Shown one piece after another: positions 7,518 to 16,726 of a DNA stretch of 64,000 bases. The position numbers and the translations under genes are program-made. Source of the stretch: Bacteroidia bacterium (GTDB lineage Bacteria; Bacteroidota; Bacteroidia; 2-12-FULL-35-15); assembly GCA_016786925.1 (NCBI GenBank), contig JAEUTU010000063.1, forward strand, positions 1 through 64,000. Direction: 5' to 3'. The notes under the pieces are model-generated. The model had not been told where the DNA came from. It did not search any database and worked only from the letters and a program-made list of their open reading frames with translations. Numbering within the stretch: the first letter of the stretch is position 1; each line of letters opens with the position of its first letter.

Positions 7518-8942
7518 TTAGTTATTTTGTTTATTGCCTATACCATGCTTCTTTTCTTTAGGCTTGGTTAGTTCAAAAAATAAGCGTTCAATATTACTTT
7601 CCGGACTATCTGCCGGTACCTGAATGAACTTTCCATCAGGACCTATTAAAAAATAGGTTGGCAAAGATATAATTTCATAGCTCTTTTTCAAATTTCCGTT
7701 CGAATTGTCATATAAGAAGGTCCAATCGTATTTCGGGTGTTTTGCTGTGAAGTTCTTTAGATCGGCATTGCTCTTGTCTGAGGAGATCGATACAAAATGG
7801 ATCCGTTCTCCATATTCTTTTTTAAGGGAAGGAAGCACTTTTAATTGCTGTAAGCATTGCTCCGACTTAGGGTCAAAGTACATGATGTACACATACTTTT
7901 TGTTACGGAGTTCATCCAGACTATGGGTAAGTCCATTTTTATCAGGCAATTCAAAGAATGGTGCCGCTATTCCTCTTTGTAATTTGGAGAAGGAGCTCAG
8001 GCAATTTTTCGCGATCTGCCTGTGTTCTTCGATCTTACTTTGTTCTACAATTTGAGTGAGAATAGCTTTAATTCCATTTTTATCGAAGCTGCCATCGTAA
8101 TAGCATTCAAATAGTCCTTTAATAAGTACCAGTTCGCGGATGGTATCATTTTGCAGGTATTTATCTCTTTTCAGCACATCCATGGTGCCTGTATAACTTC
8201 CTTTATTGTTGATGTTGAAAGCCAATGGAGCGCCTTCTTTTTCTCTGGAGAAGGTTTGTAGTTTTTGTTTGTAAAAGGTGTTAAAGAACTGCATGTACTC
8301 CATGTGATGATACAGTAGGGGCTTGTTCTGAATGTATTCTGCGAATAATTTTTTTTCGCTCTTTTTTGTTTTCTCTTCCATTGCAGCAATGGAATACGTG
8401 ATGTAATTTTTGAAATAAGGTTTGTCGACAGTAGAATAAAAACTATTGATCACTACTTTAAATGAATCGAGTTTAGCTTGTGGTGTTCTTTTTACAAAAT
8501 CGGGATAGTCCATGGAAATGAAATAATCAAATCGTTTTTCATAATCCATCGTCAGTGCATTGATCTCCGTTTTGCTGTTCAGCTTTATTTGAATAGCAAT
8601 GTCGTGTTCAATGTTCGGGTTTTGATAGTTCACCGAATCAGGCGGCATCAAAATGATATCATAATTGAAGCCCGGTTCCACATACATGTTGCTAACATAG
8701 TTCCCGGTCTTGATGAGCACATAATTGATCTCTTTATTGATGAATTCCAGGGAAAAATTTCCGGCCGAGTCGATCGGGGAGGAAGTGATCTCGGTTTGAA
8801 CATTGGAGATAAGATCATTGTACATCCACACACTGATGTCCTTTTGTGCATAAGCTTTTGCTTGTCCGTTAATAGTCACCTTTTGCGCATAAGCATGTGC
8901 AAAAATGAAAAAGCTTATAAAGAAGAAAAGGGATCTGTTCAT
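7518..8942 (-). CDS. Thioredoxin-fold protein with DUF4369-like N-terminus, redox CxxC incomplete
   Basis: 474 residues from the ATG at 8942 (TTG at 8954 rejected). Signal peptide MNRSLFFFISFF..AHAYAQ. Residues about 22-115 resemble the DUF4369 beta domain; about 115-320 is a helical middle; 325-450 is a TlpA/AhpC-type thioredoxin fold (GIAAPFFELPDKNG, YVYIMYFDPKSEQC, SLPTYFLIGPDGKF with the cis-Pro). The active site reads K-S-E-Q-C: the first Cys of CxxC is Ser, so classic dithiol exchange is not expected. It may act as a chaperone-like or mono-thiol protein. Lies between coaD and the SPOR gene. Confidence 0.8.
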   Translation of the reverse strand: MNRSLFFFISFFIFAHAYAQKVTINGQAKAYAQKDISVWMYNDLISNVQTEITSSPIDSAGNFSLEFINKEINYVLIKTGNYVSNMYVEPGFNYDIILMPPDSVNYQNPNIEHDIAIQIKLNSKTEINALTMDYEKRFDYFISMDYPDFVKRTPQAKLDSFKVVINSFYSTVDKPYFKNYITYSIAAMEEKTKKSEKKLFAEYIQNKPLLYHHMEYMQFFNTFYKQKLQTFSREKEGAPLAFNINNKGSYTGTMDVLKRDKYLQNDTIRELVLIKGLFECYYDGSFDKNGIKAILTQIVEQSKIEEHRQIAKNCLSSFSKLQRGIAAPFFELPDKNGLTHSLDELRNKKYVYIMYFDPKSEQCLQQLKVLPSLKKEYGERIHFVSISSDKSNADLKNFTAKHPKYDWTFLYDNSNGNLKKSYEIISLPTYFLIGPDGKFIQVPADSPESNIERLFFELTKPKEKKHGIGNKQNN

Positions 8943-8972
8943 GGATCGTATCAAAACAATTGTTGTGCCTTT

Positions 8973-9440
8973 TTATGCTTTCAGGTCAATACCTTGCGGA
9001 ACAAATTGGGAAGCATCGCCATTGTTACGTATAATATCACGTACAATTGTTGAATTTATTGCAGATAATTCAGGCACAGGTAAAATAAAGATGGTTTCTA
9101 TTCCCGGTGCCATTACTTTGTTGTTTTGTGCAATGGCTTTCTCGAATTCAAAATCGGCCGAGGTGCGCAAACCTCTCAAAATAAACTGAGCATTCATCTT
9201 TTTGCAAAACTCGATCGTTAAACCGGTGTAGGTTTCCACTCTTACTTTGGGTTCTTTGGCAAACACTTGTTTGATCCAGGCTTCGCGTTGTTCCAAACTG
9301 AAAAAGTTCTGTTTGCTACTGTTCTTTCCAATAGCCACAATGATCTCATCAAACAATGGCAATGCCCTGTGAAGAATGTTCTCATGTCCTTTGGTGATCG
9401 GATCGAATGAACCCGGAAAAATGGCAATACGTTTCGACAT
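8973..9440 (-). CDS. coaD: Pantetheine-phosphate adenylyltransferase
   Basis: 156 residues from the ATG at 9440; an upstream extension to 9473 is not needed. Transfers AMP from ATP to 4'-phosphopantetheine, the penultimate step of coenzyme A synthesis, in the cytosol. The nucleotidyltransferase motif GSFDPITKGHENI (TxGH) opens the protein, LRGLRTSADFEFE is the substrate loop, and NSTIVRDII matches the SSTxVR signature. Head of a four-gene minus-strand run with the thioredoxin-fold, SPOR and PAP2_C genes, 30 bases before the next start. Confidence 0.95.
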   Translation of the reverse strand: MSKRIAIFPGSFDPITKGHENILHRALPLFDEIIVAIGKNSSKQNFFSLEQREAWIKQVFAKEPKVRVETYTGLTIEFCKKMNAQFILRGLRTSADFEFEKAIAQNNKVMAPGIETIFILPVPELSAINSTIVRDIIRNNGDASQFVPQGIDLKA

Positions 9441-9462
9441 TTTAAAATGTGTTAGAATCTTA

Positions 9463-9470
9463 CAAATATA
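9463..9470 (-). promoter_or_regulatory. Probable -7 element of coaD
   Basis: Minus-strand TATATTTG, exact TAnnTTTG, 22 bases before the coaD ATG; no clear -33 TTG at the right distance. Divergent from the promoter at 9493-9522. Confidence 0.4.
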
Positions 9471-9492
9471 CAAAATCTGAAATGCTGGTGCC

Positions 9493-9522
9493 TTGTTGAC
9501 TCATTTATCTTTTGTACCTTTG
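9493..9522 (+). promoter_or_regulatory. Bacteroidota-type promoter of the DUF3467 gene
   Basis: TTG at 9493-9495, 19 bases, then TACCTTTG at 9515-9522: an exact fit to the known Bacteroides arrangement. The ATG is at 9542, so the leader is about 12-15 bases. Confidence 0.7.
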
Positions 9523-9541
9523 AGGTCTAAATTTAAACATC

Positions 9542-9853
9542 ATGGAAGATCAAAATAACAATCAATTAAATATTGAATTATCAGAAGAAATTGCTGAAGG
9601 AGTATATTCTAACCTGGCTATCATCACGCATTCTCAATCGGAGTTTGTGGTCGATTTTATTAAAATGATGCCCGGAGTTCCTAAAGCGAAAGTAAAATCA
9701 CGTATCGTTCTTACTCCACAACACGCTAAGCGTTTGATGAAAGCCTTGAAAGATAATATTTCCAAGTTTGAACAAACACATGGTGCTATCAAGGATACGG
9801 ATATGCCGAATGCATTGCCATTAAATTTTGGCGGTCCAACAGCACAAGCATAG
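9542..9853 (+). CDS. DUF3467 protein
   Basis: 103 residues, soluble, no signal. Matches DUF3467: IELSEEIAEGVYSNLAIITHSQSEFVVDFI and the turn LTPQHAKRLMKALKDNI. The family is small, widespread and of unknown function; the fold is a short beta-sheet with a C-terminal helix. It has a good promoter of its own and is followed two bases later by another small gene, so they form a two-gene unit. Confidence 0.85.
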   Translation: MEDQNNNQLNIELSEEIAEGVYSNLAIITHSQSEFVVDFIKMMPGVPKAKVKSRIVLTPQHAKRLMKALKDNISKFEQTHGAIKDTDMPNALPLNFGGPTAQA

Positions 9854-9855
9854 TT

Positions 9856-10200
9856 ATGGTAAATTCTTCAGAGATCACATTTGAGCAGGTGCTCGACAAA
9901 TTAGCTGTGCAGTTCGGTGGCGACATCGACCTGCAAGCTGTTTTATTTCTTATAGGCATTCAGGAGTTGGGCAAAGGGAAGATCAAGCTGAATAAGAATG
10001 AAAAGCTGGATGTGATGCACATTGCTATTTGCACCTTGTTAGAGCCTTTCGGTTATTATAAGTTTGAAGGATTGGATGAAGAAGGCTGGCCACATTGGTC
10101 GGTAAATGAAAAATTACCTCCGCTTAAACCCGCACAACAGCAACAGCTTGTAAAACAAGCCATCGTTGATTATTTTAAAGAAAATAAATTGGTTGATTAA
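9856..10200 (+). CDS. Conserved hypothetical protein, 114 residues
   Basis: A soluble, mostly helical protein (FEQVLDKLAVQFGGDIDLQAVLFLIGIQEL; IAICTLLEPFGYYKF; KQAIVDYFKENK). I do not recognise a named domain. It follows the DUF3467 gene by two bases and its last four bases overlap the converging lipoprotein gene. Normal codon use and length argue for a real gene. Confidence 0.7.
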   Translation: MVNSSEITFEQVLDKLAVQFGGDIDLQAVLFLIGIQELGKGKIKLNKNEKLDVMHIAICTLLEPFGYYKFEGLDEEGWPHWSVNEKLPPLKPAQQQQLVKQAIVDYFKENKLVD

Positions 10201-10556
10201 CGGATAACAACCGTAACATCTGCTTCTTTACCCGGTTCATCTAAACGAAGAACACCGTTTCCTTCCATGTTTTGGAAGGTAGCTTTTGTGGCAGTTACGT
10301 CAAATATAGCGGGTAGCTTCACTTCAAAGTTAGCAGTACCAGAAGCATCAGTGTAGGCTTCATAAGTTACATCTCCGTTGACTGCATTGGCGTCCAGTTT
10401 TACTTTGGCATTTCCTACCACTTGGCCTGCAGTGTCGTACACGAATACTTTACCACGACAGGTTTTGTCTTTTTTGCATGATGGAGTTGACATGGCTGCG
10501 ATTAGCAATAATATCATTCCGGCAACTGAAGCATATTTAAAGAAAAACGTTTTCAT
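10197..10556 (-). CDS. Small lipoprotein with carboxypeptidase-regulatory-like domain
   Basis: 119 residues. The signal ends at MSTPSCKKDKTC, so the Cys is a likely lipid anchor. The mature part has the pattern of a single Ig-like regulatory domain: GKVFVYDTAGQVVGNAKVKLD, YTDASGTANFEVKLPAIFDV and a final strand VTVVIR. Such domains usually present or stabilise surface structures. Its own promoter is at 10601-10630; it converges with the gene ending at 10200 with a four-base stop overlap. Confidence 0.7.
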   Translation of the reverse strand: MKTFFFKYASVAGMILLLIAAMSTPSCKKDKTCRGKVFVYDTAGQVVGNAKVKLDANAVNGDVTYEAYTDASGTANFEVKLPAIFDVTATKATFQNMEGNGVLRLDEPGKEADVTVVIR

Positions 10557-10600
10557 GGTTTTATGTGTATGTAATTATTATATTTTACCTTTACGATTAA

Positions 10601-10630
10601 CAAATTTAAACATAAATTCATGAAATACAA
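10601..10630 (-). promoter_or_regulatory. Promoter of the 10556 lipoprotein gene
   Basis: On the minus strand: TTG (10630-10628), 19 bases, TAAATTTG (10608-10601), an exact consensus fit. It overlaps the start of the divergent cyclophilin gene at 10620, so the two transcripts may interfere. Confidence 0.65.
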
Positions 10631-11456
10631 AAAAGTTTCGGGCTCTTTTTCATTCCTTTTACTTACATTATTGTGTTTTTTTAGCATAAAACCGACTTTT
10701 TCCCAAACAAAAGTCCTTATGGAAACCAATATGGGAAACATAAAATTACTCTTGTATGATAAAACACCGCAGCACCGCGACAACTTTATAAAGCTTGTAA
10801 AAGCTCATTATTACGATAGTTTATTGTTTCATCGTTGTATCCAGAATTTTATGATCCAGGGTGGTGATCCCGATTCTAAACATGCTCCTTCTGATATGGT
10901 ACTTGGTGATGGCGGTCCGGATTATACCATTCCTGCCGAATTCGACCCCAATCTATTTCACAAAAAAGGAGCTTTGGCAGCAGCCCGCGAAAGTGATCTG
11001 GATAACTTAAAACAGGCGTCTTCCGGTTCTCAATTTTACATAGTGCAAGGGCGTGTTTTTACTGATTCATTATTGCGTACCAATCAGGCAAAACGTATCA
11101 CGAAAATGAAATTGTTCAACGAGGTGATCAACCGTCCGGAATACAAATCCAACTTAGAAAAATACAATGGTTTTGTAAAAGCCAGGAATGCGGATAGCGT
11201 GCGTGCGGTATATGAATTCTTTAATAAAATAGTGGATAAGGAATTTGAAACAGCTACGTTGTATCAGTTTTCGGAAGAACAGAAAAAAGCATATACAACG
11301 GTGGGCGGTACTCCGCATTTGGATGCCAGCTATACGGTGTTTGGTGAAGTGATCGAAGGCTTGGAGATCGTTGATAAAATAGCAGAACAGAAGACCGATG
11401 GCAATAACCGTCCAATTAATGAGGTAAGGATCATTAAAATGTCAATAATTCCTTAA
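10620..11456 (+). CDS. Exported cyclophilin-type peptidyl-prolyl isomerase
   Basis: 278 residues. A signal peptide of about 29 residues (KPTFSQ) sends it to the periplasm. Cyclophilin fold with TNMGNIKLLLYDKTP, YYDSLLFHRCIQNFMIQGGDP (the F-M-I-Q-G-G active strand), ASSGSQFYIVQG and YTVFGEVIEGLEIVDKI. A helical insertion of about 75 residues (roughly 150-225), often seen in Bacteroidota homologues, separates the two halves of the barrel. It catalyses cis-trans proline isomerisation in exported proteins. pheS follows 31 bases on. Confidence 0.9.
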   Translation: MKYKKVSGSFSFLLLTLLCFFSIKPTFSQTKVLMETNMGNIKLLLYDKTPQHRDNFIKLVKAHYYDSLLFHRCIQNFMIQGGDPDSKHAPSDMVLGDGGPDYTIPAEFDPNLFHKKGALAAARESDLDNLKQASSGSQFYIVQGRVFTDSLLRTNQAKRITKMKLFNEVINRPEYKSNLEKYNGFVKARNADSVRAVYEFFNKIVDKEFETATLYQFSEEQKKAYTTVGGTPHLDASYTVFGEVIEGLEIVDKIAEQKTDGNNRPINEVRIIKMSIIP

Positions 11457-11487
11457 CTTCGCAACCACGAAAAAGAATCAAATTGAG

Positions 11488-12510
11488 ATGAAAAGTAAGA
11501 TCGAAGAATTATTAAACGAGATTGAAACATTTGTTGGAGAAAGCAAAGAGCATGTAGAAGAGTTTCGTATCAAGTTGTTGAGTAAAAAAGGAAAAGTCAC
11601 AGAGCTGTTTGACGAGTTCAAAACCATTGCGCCTGAAATGCGCAAGGAGGTTGGACAAGCGCTCAATCAGCTAAAAAATAAAGCACAGGATAAGGTAAAT
11701 GAACTAAAAGAAAAGTTTGAAGAGCAGGGTGGTGGAGACGATCAATTAGTGGATCTTACCTTGCCTGCCGAAGCGGTTACTGTTGGTTCACGTCATCCTT
11801 TATCATTGGTAAGAAATCAGATCGTTGATATTTTTTCACGCATTGGATTTACTGTTTCCGAAGGTCCGGAAATAGAAGATGACTGGCATAATTTTACTGC
11901 CTTGAACACACCTGCCGATCATCCGGCCCGTGACATGCAGGATACATTTTATATCAGCGAAAATCCGGATATGGTATTGCGTACCCAAACATCTTCGGTT
12001 CAGGTACACATTATGGAAAATTCCAAACCGCCTATCCGTACTATTTCTCCCGGTAGAGTATATCGTAATGAAGCTATTTCTGCCCGTGCACACTGTCAGT
12101 TTCATCAGGTAGAAGGTTTGTATATCGACAAGAATGTTTCTTTTGCGGATCTGAAGCAAACGCTGATGTATTTTGCCAAAGAAATGTTTGGAGAAGAAAC
12201 ACAGATCCGTCTTCGTCCTTCTTTCTTCCCTTTCACCGAGATCAGTGCCGAAATGGATATTTCCTGCCCTTTCTGTAAAGGAAATGGCTGTAACATCTGT
12301 AAAGGTGCCGGCTGGGTAGAGATCCTGGGTTGCGGTATGGTCGATCCTGCCGTTTTGGATAATTGCGGAATTGATAGCAAACAGTACAGTGGATTTGCAT
12401 TTGGTATGGGTGTGGAGCGTATCACCATGTTAAAATATCAGGTGAAAGATCTTCGTTTGTTCTTCGAAAATGATGTTCGCTTTTTGAAACAATTCAAACC
12501 GGCATTATAG
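11488..12510 (+). CDS. pheS: Phenylalanyl-tRNA synthetase alpha subunit
   Basis: 340 residues, the usual size. Residues 1-80 form the tRNA-binding coiled coil. The class II core contains GFTVSEGPEIEDDWHNF, the arginine motif RNEAISARAHCQFHQVEG (motif 2) and GFAFGMGVERITML (motif 3). CPFCKGNGCNICKGAGW at about 253-270 is the zinc-like Cys insertion seen in many bacterial PheS. It pairs with PheT, which is not in the window. It charges tRNA-Phe in the cytosol. Confidence 0.97.
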   Translation: MKSKIEELLNEIETFVGESKEHVEEFRIKLLSKKGKVTELFDEFKTIAPEMRKEVGQALNQLKNKAQDKVNELKEKFEEQGGGDDQLVDLTLPAEAVTVGSRHPLSLVRNQIVDIFSRIGFTVSEGPEIEDDWHNFTALNTPADHPARDMQDTFYISENPDMVLRTQTSSVQVHIMENSKPPIRTISPGRVYRNEAISARAHCQFHQVEGLYIDKNVSFADLKQTLMYFAKEMFGEETQIRLRPSFFPFTEISAEMDISCPFCKGNGCNICKGAGWVEILGCGMVDPAVLDNCGIDSKQYSGFAFGMGVERITMLKYQVKDLRLFFENDVRFLKQFKPAL

Positions 12511-12517
12511 TTTTCGC

Positions 12518-12835
12518 TTGATCCCTCAACGACTTCATATTCTCAAAGAATTACTTGAAAAAGAACCAACCGATTCTTTTTTGAACTATGCTTTGGCATT
12601 GGAATATGCCAAGGAAAATGATCTGCCTAAAGCCATCAATGTTATTGAGACCATTATTGCACGCGATCCCGCTTATCTGGCTTCTTATTATCAATTAGGA
12701 AAATTGTATGAGCAGCAAAATGAGATTCAAAAAACTTTGAATGCTTATAATCAGGGTCTTGTTATTGCTCAACAACAGAAAAACCAGAAAACACTCAATG
12801 AGCTTCGAGAAGCTATTTTTTTGCTGGAAGAATAA
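12518..12835 (+). CDS. TPR repeat protein
   Basis: 105 residues from a TTG at 12518, the only start that keeps the first helix; it is 7 bases after pheS. Two to three tetratricopeptide helix pairs are visible (SFLNYALALEYAKENDLPKAI; PAYLASYYQLGKLYEQQNEIQKTLNAYNQGL). No signal peptide, so cytosolic. It likely binds a partner protein; the partner is unknown. Confidence 0.75.
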   Translation: MIPQRLHILKELLEKEPTDSFLNYALALEYAKENDLPKAINVIETIIARDPAYLASYYQLGKLYEQQNEIQKTLNAYNQGLVIAQQQKNQKTLNELREAIFLLEE

Positions 12836-12901
12836 TAAATAGCACTTTCTTTTGTTTCCTTCATTAATTGTTCTACTTTCGGAACACTCTATTCTAATTT
12901 T

Positions 12902-15900
12902 ATGAAATCAAACAAACTCCTTCAATCCTTGATAGCTGTATGTCTGCTATTAAGCACAAGCATTGTAAATGCAACAAACGATGATCTGGCAAAAGCCTGG
13001 GATGCGTTCAAGAAAAACGACAGAGATGCGGCCCTGAATGGCTTTAAAGCAGCAGCAGCCGATCCGGCTACCAAAGAGGAAGGTTATTTGGGTTTATCCT
13101 TATTGTATTGGGAACAATCCAAATCGCAGGAAGCGTTCAATAATTTTATGAACTTTTATAAAGCTTCGTCTAATCCTTATCCATACGTGTATGCATTGTG
13201 GACAACGGAATGTTTGTTCTCCGATTATGGAAAAAAATCAAAAGAGCAGTTAGCATTGTTAAATACGATCATTGCCGATCCCCGCGCCAACAGCACGATC
13301 AAAGCCATGGCGCAATCCATGTTGGGCTATCATTACGAAAGTATTGGCGACTTTAAAAAAGGCTTAGCAGAGTTCGATAAATTAGGAACGATCGCTAATT
13401 GGCAAGTGGTAGGAACATTCGAAAATATCTCTGCCAGTGGATTCAATAAAGATTTTCAGGTAGTGCAAAATCCTAAATCGGATGCTGAATTTAAAAATAA
13501 GGTTGATGCCAAAGTAAGTTGGTTTGATGTGAAGGATGTGCGTAATGATAAGTGGTTCGACTTCAGCTATCACTTTGTGTATAGTAATTCCGTGATGTAT
13601 GCTCAAACATTTATCATGAGTGCTGCCGATCAGGATGTGATCATGCGTACCGGTGTTTCCGGTTCTTTAAAAGTATGGTTAAATGATAAATTGATCGTAA
13701 CAGAGTCGGAAGAGCGTAATGCCGACATCGATCTTTTTTCATATAAAGTAAAATTAAACAAAGGATACAACCGTATCCTTGTCCAAGTAGGAGAGAGTGA
13801 AGCCGATCGTGCTAATTTCCTTTTGAGATTTACTGATCTGAATGATAAAGTGATCCCAACTTGGGAGTCATCATCTGCTTACCAAGCTTATAACAAAGCA
13901 GGAGAATATACAGCTGAATTGATCCCATTCTTTGCAGAGGAATTCTTTATCAATAAATTAAAAAACAATCCTGATAATTTGATCGATCAGATCATGTTGT
14001 CGGAAACCTATTTAAGAAATGATAAAGCTTATGAAAGTCGTAAAACCTTAGCGAAAGTTCGTGCAAAAGCTCCTTCAAGCACATTTGTAGCGCAACGTTT
14101 GTTAGATGTTTATTCGCGTCAGAATAACAATACAGAGTACACTACCGAGCAGGAGAATATCAAGAAGAACGATCCTAACAGTTGGTATGCACTTAATTTG
14201 AAATACGATGAAGCCAACAAAAAAGAAGATTATAATGAGGCTGAAGAGGTGTTGAATAAGATGATCAGCTTGTATGGAAGCAGCTTGAATACCGAGTTGA
14301 AGCAGATCGACATGATCGCTCGCAAAAAAAATTATGATGAATTGTACAAGAGCATCAATGCCATCTATAAAAAATATCCGGATGAATATTCTACCATGGC
14401 TTTAAAATATTTGGTAGAAACATCTACTTCGAAAGACCTTTCCAAAGGAAATGCGATCTTGAAAAAATACATTTCCACGAATCATTCCGATAAAGTGTTG
14501 ACCACCATGGCTGATAACTATTTCAAATTGGGAAATGTGAACGAAGGGTTAAAGATCTATCAGCAACGTATTAACAATAGACCATATGCAATTGGAGATT
14601 ATCAGGATATGGCTGATCTGTATTTCGAAATGCAGAATTATGAAGAAGCATTGCGTTGGCAAAATAAAACGGTAGAGAAAGCTCCATACCATGGTTATTA
14701 CTACCAAAAAGTAGGTAAGATCCTGGAGGCACAAAATAAAAGTGCAGATGCAAAAGCGGCTTATCAAAAAGCTATTTATTACGATCCAACCAATTATACT
14801 TCCCGTAAACAGATCGCCATTATTGATGGTAAGAAAGATGAGTTCTCGAATTTCAAAACAGAGGATGTGTATGAGATGTATAAAAATGCTCCTGATAAAT
14901 CAGCTTACCCGGATGATAACAGCTTGATCATTTTGAACGACCGTCAACGTATCGTTTATCCGGAAGGTGCTTCTGAGGAGAAAGATGAGATCTTGATCAA
15001 AGTATTCGATCAGGCTGGAATTGATAACTGGAAAGAATATTATGTGGGTTACAATCAATATACACAACGTTTGATCGTAGATAAATCGGAAGTATTGAAA
15101 GCAAACGGAAATCGTTTGCAAGCTGAATACAATGGAAGTTACTTTGTGTTTACTTCTTTGGAGCCGGGTGATGCGATCCACTTATCTTACCGTATAGAAG
15201 ATTATCAATCGGGACAAATGGCATTACATTTTTCAGATGAATTTAATTTCAATTATTTCTATCCGAGCATCCTTTCTCGTTACAGCATTATGGTAGCGAA
15301 TAATAAGAAGTTCAACTACTCGGTTCGTAATGCAGATATTTCAGCGGTAACGGAAGATCTCGAAGGATATAAAAAATATACCTGGGAAATGAAGAATGCT
15401 GCTTCCCTGAAATCGGAAACAGTGATGCCTACCTTGAATGAAGTAGGTGCCCGCTTGGAATTATCTTCTATCCCTGATTGGCAATTTGTGGCGAATTGGT
15501 ATTCCGATTTGGCTTCAACAAAAGCAAAATCCGACTTTGAAGTGCAGGAAACGGTACAGCAATTATTTGCAGGGAAATCAAATCTGACTGATCTTGAAAA
15601 AGCAAAGATCATTTATGATTATATCGAAAAGAATATGACCTATAGTAATGTGTCGTTCATGCATAGTGCGCTTGTGCCACAAAAAGCATCACGTTGTATC
15701 AATACCAAACTAGGCGATTGTAAAGATTTTTCTACTTTGTTTGTAGCAATGGGTAAAGAAGTAGGATTAAAAGCAAATTTAGTATTGGTAAACACCCGCG
15801 ATAACGGTGAGAATGTAATGACCCAACCAACCATTGGTTTTAATCATTGTATTGTGAAATTAGAAGCTGATGGCAAGCCGTACATCATCGAATTGACCGA

Positions 15901-16678
15901 TCAGAAATTGTCCTTTGCGGCCATGCCTTCTATTTTGAAAAATTCATCTTGTTTGGTAATTCCAAGAGAAGGAGAGCAAATGACCTCTAAATTAGTTCAG
16001 ATCGAAAGTTTGAACCGTCCGTTGAATGCATCTAAACGTGATACAAAGCTTAGCTTCAACGGAAATGATATGATGGTTGAAAGAAAGACCACCAAGTATG
16101 GTGAGTTTGCTCGTTCTTCACGTGGTACTTATGCCGATATCGGAAAAGAAAAACAAGAGGAAAGTATGTCGCAAGCGATCAGCAAAGATTTTACAACACC
16201 TGTAAAATTAATATCTTTGACATTTAGTGATCTTAAATCGTTGACCGACACCGTTACTTACAATTATACTTTTACTGCTAAAAATGCGGTAACAGAATTT
16301 TCAGGTATCAAGTTGTATAAATTGCCTTGGGCAGATGCATTCAACTATTTAGAATATTTTACACTTGAGAAAAGAAATTTTCCATTCAATGTATGGGAAC
16401 TGACTTCTGCTGAGAATGAAACAGAGGTGATCTCTATTGAAATTCCGAAAGGAAAAATGTTGGCAGAGCAACCTAAACCGGTTTCTGTTTCTTGTCCTGC
16501 AGCTGATTACTCCTTGAGCTATAAAATAAATGGATCCAAAGTGGTGATCACTCGTGTTTTTAAAGTGAAAAAAGATGTGGTGCCTACAACGGAGTATGCA
16601 CAATTAAAAGATTTTTTCAGCAAAGTGGTAGAAGCCGATGCTAAACAATTTGGATTTAAAAATGCTGCTGCGCAGTAA
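12902..16678 (+). CDS. Secreted TPR - DUF3857 - transglutaminase-like protein
   Basis: 1258 residues. Signal peptide to about residue 24. Residues 25-180 and 350-640 are TPR-like helical repeats around a beta insertion (about 190-320). About 650-870 is DUF3857, and 890-1010 a transglutaminase/protease-like core with LGDCKDFSTLFVAMGKEVG (candidate catalytic Cys) and IGFNHCIVKL (candidate His). The C-terminal 200 residues are beta-rich. Domain order is typical of large Bacteroidota DUF3857 proteins, whose substrate is unknown. It ends in a strong shared terminator at 16697. Confidence 0.85.
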   Translation: MKSNKLLQSLIAVCLLLSTSIVNATNDDLAKAWDAFKKNDRDAALNGFKAAAADPATKEEGYLGLSLLYWEQSKSQEAFNNFMNFYKASSNPYPYVYALWTTECLFSDYGKKSKEQLALLNTIIADPRANSTIKAMAQSMLGYHYESIGDFKKGLAEFDKLGTIANWQVVGTFENISASGFNKDFQVVQNPKSDAEFKNKVDAKVSWFDVKDVRNDKWFDFSYHFVYSNSVMYAQTFIMSAADQDVIMRTGVSGSLKVWLNDKLIVTESEERNADIDLFSYKVKLNKGYNRILVQVGESEADRANFLLRFTDLNDKVIPTWESSSAYQAYNKAGEYTAELIPFFAEEFFINKLKNNPDNLIDQIMLSETYLRNDKAYESRKTLAKVRAKAPSSTFVAQRLLDVYSRQNNNTEYTTEQENIKKNDPNSWYALNLKYDEANKKEDYNEAEEVLNKMISLYGSSLNTELKQIDMIARKKNYDELYKSINAIYKKYPDEYSTMALKYLVETSTSKDLSKGNAILKKYISTNHSDKVLTTMADNYFKLGNVNEGLKIYQQRINNRPYAIGDYQDMADLYFEMQNYEEALRWQNKTVEKAPYHGYYYQKVGKILEAQNKSADAKAAYQKAIYYDPTNYTSRKQIAIIDGKKDEFSNFKTEDVYEMYKNAPDKSAYPDDNSLIILNDRQRIVYPEGASEEKDEILIKVFDQAGIDNWKEYYVGYNQYTQRLIVDKSEVLKANGNRLQAEYNGSYFVFTSLEPGDAIHLSYRIEDYQSGQMALHFSDEFNFNYFYPSILSRYSIMVANNKKFNYSVRNADISAVTEDLEGYKKYTWEMKNAASLKSETVMPTLNEVGARLELSSIPDWQFVANWYSDLASTKAKSDFEVQETVQQLFAGKSNLTDLEKAKIIYDYIEKNMTYSNVSFMHSALVPQKASRCINTKLGDCKDFSTLFVAMGKEVGLKANLVLVNTRDNGENVMTQPTIGFNHCIVKLEADGKPYIIELTDQKLSFAAMPSILKNSSCLVIPREGEQMTSKLVQIESLNRPLNASKRDTKLSFNGNDMMVERKTTKYGEFARSSRGTYADIGKEKQEESMSQAISKDFTTPVKLISLTFSDLKSLTDTVTYNYTFTAKNAVTEFSGIKLYKLPWADAFNYLEYFTLEKRNFPFNVWELTSAENETEVISIEIPKGKMLAEQPKPVSVSCPAADYSLSYKINGSKVVITRVFKVKKDVVPTTEYAQLKDFFSKVVEADAKQFGFKNAAAQ

Positions 16679-16696
16679 ACCAATTGATATGTAAAT

Positions 16697-16726
16697 AAAA
16701 GAGCGCGATCTATTCGCGCTCTTTTT
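16697..16726. terminator. Bidirectional intrinsic terminator
   Basis: Arms GAGCGCG (16701-16707) and CGCGCTC (16715-16721) around a seven-base loop, flanked by AAAA and TTTTT. It sits between the converging DUF3857 gene and the hydrolase gene and can serve both. Confidence 0.85.

Noticed and set aside
8478-9053. 191-codon frame opposite the thioredoxin-fold gene and coaD
   Set aside because: Spans two real genes on the other strand, has no family features and arises from their codon bias.
10180-10215. Terminator between the converging genes at 10200
   Set aside because: Only a weak GGTTG/CAACC pairing with a long loop and no T-run.
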